Part shown: one piece after another, positions 1 to 5,840 of the stretch
Layout: each line of letters begins with the position of its first letter
Numbering within the stretch: position 1 is the stretch's first letter
Origin: Methylorubrum extorquens
GTDB taxonomy: Bacteria; Pseudomonadota; Alphaproteobacteria; Rhizobiales; Beijerinckiaceae
Length of the DNA stretch: 8,258 nucleotides
Direction of reading: 5' to 3'
Assembly (NCBI GenBank): GCA_019695455.1
Contig: JAEUAC010000285.1
Coordinates: 1-8,258 of the forward strand
Translations under genes and position numbers: made by a program
The notes under the pieces: generated by a model
The model's database searches: none
What the model was told of the DNA's origin: nothing
The model's input: only the letters and a program-made list of their open reading frames with translations

Positions 1-147
1 ATCGGCCGCGTCCTGCGCGACGGGGCGGAGACCGGCCACAGCATCACGACGCCGATCCATCCGGTCTCGACGGGAGAGCAACGGGTCGTGCTCATCGAGC
101 TCTGCCAGGCGGCCATCGATCGCCTGCGGGGACGCGGCGCGCTGTAG
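1..147 (+). CDS. C-terminal end of an unidentified protein (5' truncated by window)
   Basis: Reading frame 1 is open from the first base to a TAG at 145-147 and gives the last 48 residues of a protein that begins outside the window. Nearly every codon ends in G or C, as expected for a real gene in this genome. The visible part contains the stretch TPIHPVSTGEQRVVLIELCQ and a basic, probably helical tail (AAIDRLRGRGAL). No catalytic motif or recognisable domain is present, so I give no function. The gene converges on the DMT permease, with 27 bp between the two stop codons and a GC hairpin in that gap. I am confident it is coding, but not of what it encodes. Confidence 0.65.
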   Translation: MGRVLRDGAETGHSITTPIHPVSTGEQRVVLIELCQAAIDRLRGRGAL

Positions 148-163
148 CGCCTCCCCGGAGGCG
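148..163. terminator. GC-rich hairpin between convergent genes
   Basis: Arms CGCCTCC (148-154) and GGAGGCG (157-163) are a perfect 7-bp inverted repeat separated by two C. In practice this is a 6-bp stem with a 4-base loop. It starts directly after the TAG of the upstream partial gene and lies 11 bp past the permease stop codon, so it could end transcription from both sides. There is no T-tract on either strand, so a classical intrinsic terminator is not certain; this is a positional inference. Confidence 0.45.
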
Positions 164-174
164 GCGGAGCGACG

Positions 175-1038
175 TCAGCGCGCGAAGCGCTTCGCGCCCG
201 CGACGCAGAGCACGACGAGGCCCGTGACGGCGACCATGGCGGGCGGGACGGATTCGCCGAGGAGAAGCCCCGCGAGGAGCAGGCCGAAGAAGGGCTGGAG
301 GAGCTGCAGCTGCCCGACGCCCGCGATCCCGCCGAGCGCCAGCCCGCGATACCAGAACACGAAGCCGATCAGCATGCTGAAGAGGGACACGTAGGCGAGC
401 CCGATCCAGGCGGGAGCGCCGATCGCGTCGAAGGTGTCGGGCCGGGTCGCGACGGCCGCCACCGTCATGATCGGCAGCGACAGCGCGAGCGCCCAGGAGA
501 TCACCTGCCAGCCGCCGAGGCGGCGGGAGAGGGTGGCGCCTTCGGCGTAGCCGAGCCCGCAGACGAGGATCGCGGCCAGCATCAGGGCGTCGCCCACGAG
601 CGAGCCCCCGCCGGACTGCACCAGCGCGTAGCCCGCCACCACCGCGCCGCCCCCGAGCGAGAACGCCCAGAAGGCGGGCTTCGGCCGCTCCCCGCCGCGG
701 AGCACGCCGAAGAAGGCGGTGGCGAGCGGCAGGAGGCCGACGAAGACGATCGAATGCGCGGCCGTGACGTGCTGGAGCGCGAGCGCCGTCAGGACCGGGA
801 ACCCGATCACGACGCCGAAGGCGACGATCGCGAGCGACGGCAGGTCCGACGCCGGCGGTCGCCTCTGGCGGAGCACGATCAGCAGGCCGAGCCCGACCAG
901 GGCCGCGATGACGGCGCGCGCGGCCGTGAGGAAGACGGGCGTGAAGCCGGCGACGGCGACGCGCGTGGCCGGCAGCGAGGCGCTGAAGATCAGCACGCCG
1001 ACGAGCCCGTTGATCCAGCCTTCCGTGTCCCGCCGCAT
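175..1038 (-). CDS. DMT-superfamily permease, EamA family
   Basis: The product is a 287-residue inner-membrane protein with about ten hydrophobic segments (roughly residues 8-25, 33-56, 67-88, 95-113, 121-141, 149-168, 177-196, 210-229, 240-260 and 264-281). They are arranged as two five-helix EamA halves joined near residues 141-149, the usual size and topology of drug/metabolite exporters. The second half carries the typical LLLGE before its last helix (residues 258-262) and a short basic C-terminus (AKRFAR). Family members export amino acids, metabolites or drugs; the substrate cannot be read from sequence. The chosen ATG (1036-1038) has GGGAGG five bases upstream and starts just before helix 1. 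A longer frame from 1155 would add 39 Arg-rich residues and read through the intergenic palindrome. The gene is divergent from a MocR-type regulator, which probably controls it. Confidence 0.88.
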   Translation of the reverse strand: MRRDTEGWINGLVGVLIFSASLPATRVAVAGFTPVFLTAARAVIAALVGLGLLIVLRQRRPPASDLPSLAIVAFGVVIGFPVLTALALQHVTAAHSIVFVGLLPLATAFFGVLRGGERPKPAFWAFSLGGGAVVAGYALVQSGGGSLVGDALMLAAILVCGLGYAEGATLSRRLGGWQVISWALALSLPIMTVAAVATRPDTFDAIGAPAWIGLAYVSLFSMLIGFVFWYRGLALGGIAGVGQLQLLQPFFGLLLAGLLLGESVPPAMVAVTGLVVLCVAGAKRFAR

Positions 1039-1043
1039 GCGCG

Positions 1044-1049
1044 CCTCCC
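1044..1049 (-). promoter_or_regulatory. Ribosome binding site of the DMT permease
   Basis: On the minus strand GGGAGG lies five bases before the ATG at 1038. It is a near-ideal Shine-Dalgarno sequence and decides the start in favour of the 287-residue form over the in-frame upstream alternative at 1155. Confidence 0.7.
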
Positions 1050-1099
1050 GAGCCCCGCCGCGTCTGTGGACCGGCCGGACTCGCCGCGACAGCGACGGT

Positions 1100-1128
1100 C
1101 CCGTACGGTTCCGATCGAACTGTACGGG
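1100..1128. promoter_or_regulatory. 29-bp near-perfect palindrome, candidate operator of the MocR-type regulator
   Basis: Left arm CCCGTACGGTTC (1100-1111) and right arm GAACTGTACGGG (1117-1128) are reverse complements at 11 of 12 positions, the exception being 1107/1121. They flank the 5-base centre CGATC. The repeat sits in the 149-bp gap between the divergent permease and regulator genes, about 62 bp from the permease start and 60 bp from the regulator start. This AT-richer patch stands out from the surrounding GC-rich DNA. A weak minus-strand promoter (TTGTGG at 1138-1143, 18-bp spacer, TTCGAT at 1114-1119) would place its -10 in the centre of the palindrome. The symmetry is seen directly; binding by the neighbouring regulator is inferred. 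Confidence 0.55.
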
Positions 1129-1169
1129 TCGGCGGAGCCACAAGGTTGCACGCATCGGGGACGAGGGGC

Positions 1170-1177
1170 GGAGGAGG
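1170..1177 (+). promoter_or_regulatory. Ribosome binding site of the MocR-type regulator
   Basis: GGAGGAGG lies ten bases before the ATG at 1188. The in-frame TTG at 1146 has no comparable site, so this sequence supports the ATG start. Confidence 0.55.
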
Positions 1178-1187
1178 CCACGGCCGG

Positions 1188-2576
1188 ATGGCCGACGTGA
1201 TGGCGCATGTCCGGCGGCGCCTCGCGGAGCGGGGCCTCGCGCCCGGCGAGAGGCTGCCCTCGATCCGGCGGCTCGCCGCGACGCTGCGGGTCTCGCCGTC
1301 CACGGTGGTCGAGGCCTACGACCGGCTCGCCGCCGAGGGGCTGGTCCGCTCGCGGCCGGGCTCCGGCTTCTTCGCCGTCGCGTGCGCGCCGGCCGCGCCG
1401 TCGGATGCCGAGCTCGCGGACCCCGACCGTGCGGTCGATCTCCTCTGGATCTCGCGGCAGGCGCTCGATACCGGCCCGGACGTGGCGAAGCCGGGCTGCG
1501 GCTGGCTGCCGGCCGAGTGGATGCCGCAGGCGGCGATCCGGCGGGCGCTGCGGGGCCTGTCCCGCCGGGAGGGCGCCGTCCTGACCGACTACGCTCCGGT
1601 GCGCGGCTCGCCCGACCTGCGGCGCCTTCTCGCGCGGCGCCTGGACGGGGAGGGCATCGAGGCCGGGCCGGATCGCATCCTCCTCGCGGGGTCGGGCTCG
1701 CAGGCGCTCGACCTCGTCTGCCGCCTGGTGCTGCGCCCCGGCGACACCGTGATCGTCGACGATCCCTGCTACTTCAACTTCCAGGCGCTGCTGCGCGTTC
1801 ACGGCGCCACGGTGGTCGGCGTGCCCTACGGCCCGACCGGACCGGACGTGGCGCTCTTCGCGGCCGCGCTCGCCGCGCATGCGCCGCGCCTCTACCTCAC
1901 CAATTCCGCGATCCACAATCCGACGGGGGCCACGCTCTCGCCCGCGACGGCGCACCGGGTCCTGAACGCCTGCGCGGCGCACGACGTGATCGTCGTGGAG
2001 GACGACGTCTTCGCCGATTTCGAGCCGGAGCCCTCGCCGCGCCTCGCGGCGCTCGACGGTCTCTCCCGCGTGATCCGGATCGGCTCCTTCTCGAAGACCC
2101 TCTCGGCCTCCGCCCGCTGCGGCTACGTGGCGGCCTCGGCGGAGCGGATCGAGGCGCTGGTCGACCTCCAGGTCGCGACGCGGTTCGGCGGCGCGAGCCC
2201 GATCTCGGCCGCGATCGTGGCCGCCGTGCTCGGCGACGGCAGCTATCGCAGGCACGTCGAAACCGTCCGCCGCCGCCTCGCGAAGGCGCGGCGCGAGACC
2301 GCGTCGGGGCTCGAGGCGCTGGGCATCCGGCCCTGGCTCGCGCCCCGGGGCGGGTTCTATCTCTGGTGCCGCCTGCCGGAGGGGGCGGACGGCGTCGCGA
2401 CCGCCCGCGCCGCGCTGCGCGACGGGCTCGTCCTGGCGCCGGGCGACGTGTTCAGCGTCTCGCGCTCGGCCCCGGACTTCATGCGCTTCAACGTCGCCCA
2501 GACGAGCGGGCCCGCGAGCTTCGCCGCGATCGGGCGGGCGCTGGCGGCCGCCGCTCCGGCCCGGGAGGCCGCGTGA
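1188..2576 (+). CDS. MocR-type (PdxR-like) GntR-family regulator with aminotransferase-like domain
   Basis: The product is a 462-residue transcription factor. It has an N-terminal GntR winged helix-turn-helix (about residues 6-62, with APGERLPSIRRLA and the wing RPGSGFF), a linker, and a fold-type I aminotransferase domain (about 100-458). Visible PLP-site elements are HNPTG (243-247), EDD (271-273) and SFSKTLS (300-306), in which Lys303 should form the Schiff base. GGFYLW (388-393) is the usual C-terminal-domain motif. MocR proteins sense PLP or PLP-amino acid adducts and commonly control PLP synthesis, amino-acid use or an adjacent exporter. Phe275 stands where aminotransferases normally have the Tyr that contacts the PLP 3'-hydroxyl. 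The ATG at 1188 has a Shine-Dalgarno sequence and begins at the start of the winged-helix domain; a TTG at 1146 would add 14 Gly/Arg-rich residues. The gene is divergent from a DMT permease, its probable target. The effector is unknown. Confidence 0.88.
   Translation: MADVMAHVRRRLAERGLAPGERLPSIRRLAATLRVSPSTVVEAYDRLAAEGLVRSRPGSGFFAVACAPAAPSDAELADPDRAVDLLWISRQALDTGPDVAKPGCGWLPAEWMPQAAIRRALRGLSRREGAVLTDYAPVRGSPDLRRLLARRLDGEGIEAGPDRILLAGSGSQALDLVCRLVLRPGDTVIVDDPCYFNFQALLRVHGATVVGVPYGPTGPDVALFAAALAAHAPRLYLTNSAIHNPTGATLSPATAHRVLNACAAHDVIVVEDDVFADFEPEPSPRLAALDGLSRVIRIGSFSKTLSASARCGYVAASAERIEALVDLQVATRFGGASPISAAIVAAVLGDGSYRRHVETVRRRLAKARRETASGLEALGIRPWLAPRGGFYLWCRLPEGADGVATARAALRDGLVLAPGDVFSVSRSAPDFMRFNVAQTSGPASFAAIGRALAAAAPAREAA
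2563..2568 (+). promoter_or_regulatory. Ribosome binding site inside the regulator's 3' end, for the coupled small gene
   Basis: GGGAGG lies four bases before the GTG at 2573 and within the last codons of the regulator. Together with the GTGA stop/start overlap it supports translation of the downstream small gene from this non-ATG start. Confidence 0.6.
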
Positions 2577-2911
2577 AGCATCCGGTGACGCCGGACGGGC
2601 GCTACTTCGTCGTGCGCGGCCGGCTGTGGCGGCTCGCGAACCCGGATCTGCCGCCGGCCGAGCGGGAGCGCCTGACGCGCGACCTGATGGCGGCGCGCCG
2701 TGCCGTCCGGGGCGCGCTCGCCGCGCAGGACCGCGAGGCCGAGCGGTCCGCGCGGGCGGACGTCGATGCCGCGAAACGCGCGCTCGGCGAGCGCGGCCCG
2801 GCCTGGTGGCAGGACGGCGCCCCCGACCTGAACCGCCGCCTCGCCCGCAACACGCCCTACGCCGCGTGGTTCGCGGGCCTCCTGCCCGAGCCGGACGGGC
2901 CGGGCTCCTGA
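2573..2911 (+). CDS. Conserved-looking hypothetical protein coupled to the MocR regulator
   Basis: The product is a 112-residue soluble protein starting at a GTG that overlaps the regulator's TGA by four bases (GTGA), with GGGAGG four bases upstream. This suggests co-transcription and translational coupling. The N-terminus (residues 1-20, including GRYFVVRGRLWR) looks like a short beta-strand pair. Residues 27-72 form a highly charged, probably helical segment rich in Arg, Ala and Glu (AERERLTRDLMAARRAVRG). The C-terminal part has Trp78-Trp79 and an RNTPYAAWFAG motif (92-102). There is no signal peptide or membrane segment. The Trp/Tyr-rich ends and continuous G/C third positions argue for a real protein. 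From memory it resembles short uncharacterised proteins of proteobacteria, but I cannot name a domain or function. Being coupled to a regulator hints at an accessory role, which is inference. Confidence 0.75.
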   Translation: MKHPVTPDGRYFVVRGRLWRLANPDLPPAERERLTRDLMAARRAVRGALAAQDREAERSARADVDAAKRALGERGPAWWQDGAPDLNRRLARNTPYAAWFAGLLPEPDGPGS

Positions 2912-2912
2912 C

Positions 2913-2928
2913 CGCGGGCGGGGCCGCG
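2913..2928 (+). terminator. Small GC hairpin after the regulator operon
   Basis: CGCGG (2913-2917) and CCGCG (2924-2928) form a 5-bp stem with a 6-base loop immediately after the TGA of the small coupled gene. No T-run follows beyond two T. It could be a weak terminator separating this operon from the next gene, but short GC stems arise easily by chance in this genome. Confidence 0.25.
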
Positions 2929-2956
2929 TTGCGCTGGTCCGGCCGATCGCTACATT
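2929..2956 (+). promoter_or_regulatory. Possible sigma-70-type promoter of the secreted protein gene
   Basis: TTGCGC (2929-2934) and TACATT (2951-2956) are separated by 16 bp and match the TTGACA and TATAAT consensus at four of six positions each. Transcription would start around 2963, about 20 bases before the GTG at 2982. That also argues against a TTG start at 2955, which would lie inside the -10 element. The match is good for this GC-rich DNA but rests on inspection only. Confidence 0.35.
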
Positions 2957-2981
2957 GGCGCCGACACGACTGGACGCGCAC

Positions 2982-3473
2982 GTGAACGAACACCGATCGG
3001 GCCGACACGCCGGCCGCCGACCCGCCCGCCTCCGGGCCATCGCGGCGCTCGCGGCCCTGGGATGGGCCGGACAGGCCGGCGGCGCGCTGGCCGCCGTCAT
3101 CACGGTCTGCGAGGCGCCGAAGGGCAAGAGCGTCGCGGTCGGGGGCCCGAGCGGCTGGTCCGACGAGTCGCTCGCGGGCGCGACCCTCACCTTCACGAAC
3201 GACGCCGTCGACGGGTTCGACGTCGCGACCAAATCCGCCGCGTCCGATACGACGGCCCGCAAGGAGGGCGGCCGCGTCCGCCGCGCCTTCGGCAACGAGG
3301 ACGGCGCCATGACGCTGGTCGCGGACTACCCGCTCGGCACCGTCGAGGTCTACCAGCTCTCCCTGGACGGCGCCGGCAACGGCAACCTCATCATGGCCGC
3401 GCTCAAGAACCGGGTGGTCGGCGTGACCAAGGGCAGCCTGCTGGAGGCCACCTGCCGCCGTCCCGCCGGTTGA
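2982..3473 (+). CDS. Small secreted protein of unknown function
   Basis: The product has 163 residues. The N-terminus shows a basic region (Arg-rich, residues 5-18), a hydrophobic core (about 19-30) and an Ala-Leu-Ala cleavage site near residues 35-37, a typical Sec signal peptide; cleavage would leave about 126 residues in the periplasm or outside. The mature part has just two cysteines, Cys43 close to its N-terminus (ITVCEAPKGK) and Cys158 close to its C-terminus (LLEATCRRP), which could form one disulfide closing the chain. In between, alternating strands (ATLTFTND, AMTLVADYPLGTVEVYQLSL, NLIMAALKN) suggest a small beta-rich domain. I recognise no family. The start is uncertain: GTG at 2982 has no clear Shine-Dalgarno sequence, and a TTG at 2955 is in frame but overlaps a possible promoter. 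A GC hairpin follows the stop codon. Confidence 0.72.
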   Translation: MNEHRSGRHAGRRPARLRAIAALAALGWAGQAGGALAAVITVCEAPKGKSVAVGGPSGWSDESLAGATLTFTNDAVDGFDVATKSAASDTTARKEGGRVRRAFGNEDGAMTLVADYPLGTVEVYQLSLDGAGNGNLIMAALKNRVVGVTKGSLLEATCRRPAG

Positions 3474-3476
3474 GGC

Positions 3477-3500
3477 GGGGGCGGAGGCCGTCCGCCACCC
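3477..3500 (+). terminator. Hairpin downstream of the secreted protein gene
   Basis: GGCGGA (3480-3485) pairs with TCCGCC (3491-3496) around a 5-base loop. Three further G-C pairs (3477-3479 with 3498-3500) follow after a single bulged A at 3497, giving a 9-bp stem that starts four bases after the TGA. There is no T-tract, so it is either a GC-type terminator or a 3'-end stabilising structure. Confidence 0.4.
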
Positions 3501-3532
3501 CGTTCCGGCTCCCCATCGTCGGCGCCCGCGAC

Positions 3533-3552
3533 CCGCGGGCGACCGCCCGCGG
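3533..3552. repeat. Perfect 9-bp inverted repeat in the spacer before the amidase
   Basis: CCGCGGGCG (3533-3541) and CGCCCGCGG (3544-3552) are perfect reverse complements separated by AC; a folded RNA would have an 8-bp all-GC stem with a 4-base loop. It lies in the 153-bp gap between the secreted protein gene and the amidase. Just downstream is a 10-bp exact direct repeat CCGGGCCGTC at 3557-3566 and 3577-3586, spaced 20 bp apart. The rest of the gap shows no clear promoter or gene. Whether the structure is a second terminator, a leader element of the amidase mRNA or chance in GC-rich DNA cannot be decided here. Confidence 0.4.
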
Positions 3553-3626
3553 CGAGCCGGGCCGTCCCGCCGCCACCCGGGCCGTCGACCCGACCCCCGT
3601 CAGCCTGCCGTGAGGGCCTTCCGACC

Positions 3627-5036
3627 ATGACCGACCGTTCGATCTCGGATCCCACCACGCTGTCCGCCGTCGAGCTGGGACGCGCCATCGCGGCGCGCCG
3701 GCTCTCGCCGGTCGACGGCGTCGAGGCCTATCTGGCCCGGATCGAGCGGCTCGAGCCGCGGCTCGGCGCCTTCACGGCCCTCTACGGCGCCGATGCGCGC
3801 CTCGCCGCCGAGGCGGCCGACAAGGCCATCCGGTCCGGCCATGCCATCGGCCCGCTGCACGGCGTCCCGGTGGCCCTGAAGGACCTGATCGATCTCGAGG
3901 GCCGCATCACGACGGGCGGCTCCGCCGCGCAGCGCACCCGCCGCTCGACCGTGACGGCGACCATCGCGCGCCGGATGATCGGGCAGGGCATGATCGTGCT
4001 CGGCAAGACGCACACGGTCGAGTTCGCCTTCGGCGGCTGGGGCACGAACCCCCACATGGGGACGCCCTGGAACCCCTGGGACCTCGCGACGCACCGCACG
4101 CCGGGCGGCTCCTCGTCGGGCTCCGGCGTCGCGGTCGCGGCCCGGCTCGCGCCATGGGCCATCGGCACGGACACGGGCGGCTCCGTGCGGCTGCCCGCCT
4201 CGTTCTGCGGCCTGACGGGCCTGAAGGTCACGGTGGGCCGCATCTCGACCTACGGCATCATCCCGCTCTCCGCGACGCTCGACACGCCCGGCCCGATGGC
4301 GCGCTCCGTCGAGGACGCGGCCGCGCTCTACGCCGTCCTCTCGGGTCCCGACCCGCTCGATCCCCTCACGCGGGGCATCGTGCCGGCCGATCCGCTCCCG
4401 ACGATGCGCCGCGGCGTCCGCGGCCTCCGGCTCGCCCGGATGCCGGCCCGCGAGCGCGAGGGCGTCACGGCGCCGGTGCTCGAGGCCTATGAGCGGTCGC
4501 TCGCCGTCCTGGAGACGCTCGGGGCCGAGATCGTCGACGTCGACTTCCCGTTCAGCTTCGACGACGCGGCGCGCTCCATGAACATCAGCGCCGTCGAGGC
4601 CTACCACTTCAACCGGGCGCTGGTGGACGATCCGGCGGCCGAGCTCGGCGACGCCGTGCGCGGGCGCGTGCTCGGCGGCGCGAAGACGCTCGCCTCCGAC
4701 TACTTCGCCATGCGCCGGAACATGGCCGTGATGCGCGCCCAGTTCGAGGCCGCCATGGACGGCATCGACGCGCTCCTCACGCCGACCACCGGGACGGCCG
4801 CGATCCCGGTCTCCGACGTGGACGAGGACGTGCTGCCCTCGCGCTTCACGCGGTTCGGCAACATCCTGGAGCTCTGCTCGCTCGCGCTGCCGAACGGCCG
4901 GACCGAGGGCGGCCTGCCGACCTCGCTCCAGATCACCTGCCGACCCTACGAGGAGGCGATGGCGCTGCGCGTCGGCCACGCCGTTCAGCAGGCGACGGAC
5001 TGGCACCGCGCGAGCCCGCCCGGCCTCGACGGCTGA
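3627..5036 (+). CDS. Amidase-signature family amidohydrolase
   Basis: The product is a 469-residue, probably cytoplasmic enzyme of the amidase signature family, which hydrolyses carboxamides. The catalytic Ser-cisSer-Lys triad is complete: Lys85 in VALKDLID, Ser162 in TPGGSSSGSG, and the nucleophile Ser186 in GTDTGGSVRLPASFCG. Ser162 and Ser186 are 24 residues apart, as in characterised members such as fatty acid amide hydrolase. The length and the C-terminal GLPTSLQITCRPYEEAMAL are usual for stand-alone amidases. No GatB or GatC gene is nearby, so a role as the tRNA amidotransferase subunit GatA is unlikely, and there is no extra C-terminal domain as in full-length allophanate hydrolases. 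AtzE-like or nylon-oligomer-type amidases are possible relatives; the substrate cannot be predicted. The ATG at 3627 has a modest GAGGG ten bases upstream. The gene converges on the autotransporter gene. Confidence 0.9.
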   Translation: MTDRSISDPTTLSAVELGRAIAARRLSPVDGVEAYLARIERLEPRLGAFTALYGADARLAAEAADKAIRSGHAIGPLHGVPVALKDLIDLEGRITTGGSAAQRTRRSTVTATIARRMIGQGMIVLGKTHTVEFAFGGWGTNPHMGTPWNPWDLATHRTPGGSSSGSGVAVAARLAPWAIGTDTGGSVRLPASFCGLTGLKVTVGRISTYGIIPLSATLDTPGPMARSVEDAAALYAVLSGPDPLDPLTRGIVPADPLPTMRRGVRGLRLARMPAREREGVTAPVLEAYERSLAVLETLGAEIVDVDFPFSFDDAARSMNISAVEAYHFNRALVDDPAAELGDAVRGRVLGGAKTLASDYFAMRRNMAVMRAQFEAAMDGIDALLTPTTGTAAIPVSDVDEDVLPSRFTRFGNILELCSLALPNGRTEGGLPTSLQITCRPYEEAMALRVGHAVQQATDWHRASPPGLDG

Positions 5037-5063
5037 GCCCCGGGCCGGGGGCCCCGCGGCTCA
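5034..5063. terminator. Bidirectional terminator-like hairpin spanning both stop codons
   Basis: TGAGCC (5034-5039) and GGCTCA (5058-5063) are perfect reverse complements, and CGGG (5041-5044) pairs with CCCG (5053-5056) after one C/C mismatch. The outer arms contain the amidase TGA (5034-5036) and, on the other strand, the TGA of the autotransporter (5061-5063), so each mRNA would fold its own stop codon into the stem. There is no T-run on either side. The position between convergent genes supports a shared terminator. Confidence 0.5.
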
Positions 5064-5840
5064 GAACGCGTAGCGGGCGCCCATGCCGCCGTGGATCGTG
5101 TCCCCGATCGGCCGGGCGCCGAGAGTGCCGTTGACGAAGGCGTCGAGGATCCAGCCGTTGCCGAGGCGGTAGCCCGCCCGCAGCCCGTATTCGAGCCAGT
5201 TGTAGTTGCCGATCGGGGTCGCGACCGCGTTGCCGTTCACGGTCCCGTTCAGGCCGCTCACCGTGTCGAAGGCCTGAGCGAAGCCGAGATTGACCTGGGT
5301 CTCGACGGACGCGCCGAAGAGATGGGTCCATTGCCCACCGACCTTGGCGATGTTCAGCGTGTCGCGCCCGCCGGAGCTCAAAATCGGGTACGGGTTCACG
5401 GGGAAGGCCGATTCCGAATAGCCGCCCACGCTCTGCCAGCCGCGGGCCAGCTCCACGGCCGCCGCGACCTCGTCCGTCGGCCCGAGGCGGGCCACGTAGC
5501 CGAGCCGGCCGAACAGCGAGAAGCTCGTCGTGTCCGACGAGCCCGAGCCGCCGCCGACCGTGTTCCCGAACGCGTACCGCCGGTCGTAATGGACGTTCTG
5601 GTTCGGCGCGATCACGCCGCCGACGTCGACGAAGGGCCGCGAGGAGCCGAGCTGCACGGCGTCGTAGCGGACGAGGCCGGCGAGGATCGGCGCGCTCGTC
5701 ACGCTCACGCGGCCGGATTCGTAGTTCGCGTAGGCGAGGCCGCCGACGATGGAGAGGTTGTCCGAGATGGCGTAGCGGCCCTGCGCGCCCAGGCTGAAGG
5801 AGCCGCCGGACGCGAAGGACGAGAAGCAGTCGCCGCAGCT
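5061..5840 (-). other. C-terminal autotransporter beta-barrel domain (translocator)
   Basis: This is the last 260 or so codons of the autotransporter gene. Amphipathic strands alternate with turns, for example YAISDNLSIVGGLAYANYES, FSLFGRLGYVARLG, WLEYGLRAGYRLGNGWILDA and HGGMGARYAF. The length is close to that of the family's 12-stranded barrel, and the terminal Phe with Tyr at -3 is the standard outer-membrane insertion signal. The upstream boundary is approximate. Confidence 0.85.

Noticed and set aside
1039..1155. Upstream start of the DMT permease at 1155
   Set aside because: The extra 39 residues are Arg-rich, read through the palindrome and lack a ribosome binding site; the ATG at 1038 has a strong one.
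1146..1187. TTG start of the regulator at 1146
   Set aside because: It adds a Gly/Arg-rich 14-residue leader with no Shine-Dalgarno sequence. The ATG at 1188 fits the winged-helix boundary, although the TTG cannot be excluded.
719..2911. A 730-codon plus-strand frame covering the permease and regulator
   Set aside because: Only its end, from the GTG at 2573, is a believable protein. The rest is Arg/Ala/Pro-rich shadow sequence overlapping two well-supported genes in other frames.
990..3008. 672-codon minus-strand frame opposite the regulator and small gene
   Set aside because: It has biased Arg/Ala/Gly composition, crosses an intergenic region and two gene boundaries, and has no recognisable domain.
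3600..5006. Long minus-strand frame opposite the amidase
   Set aside because: It is an antisense shadow of a gene with an intact catalytic triad, with an Arg/Gly/His-rich composition and no motifs.
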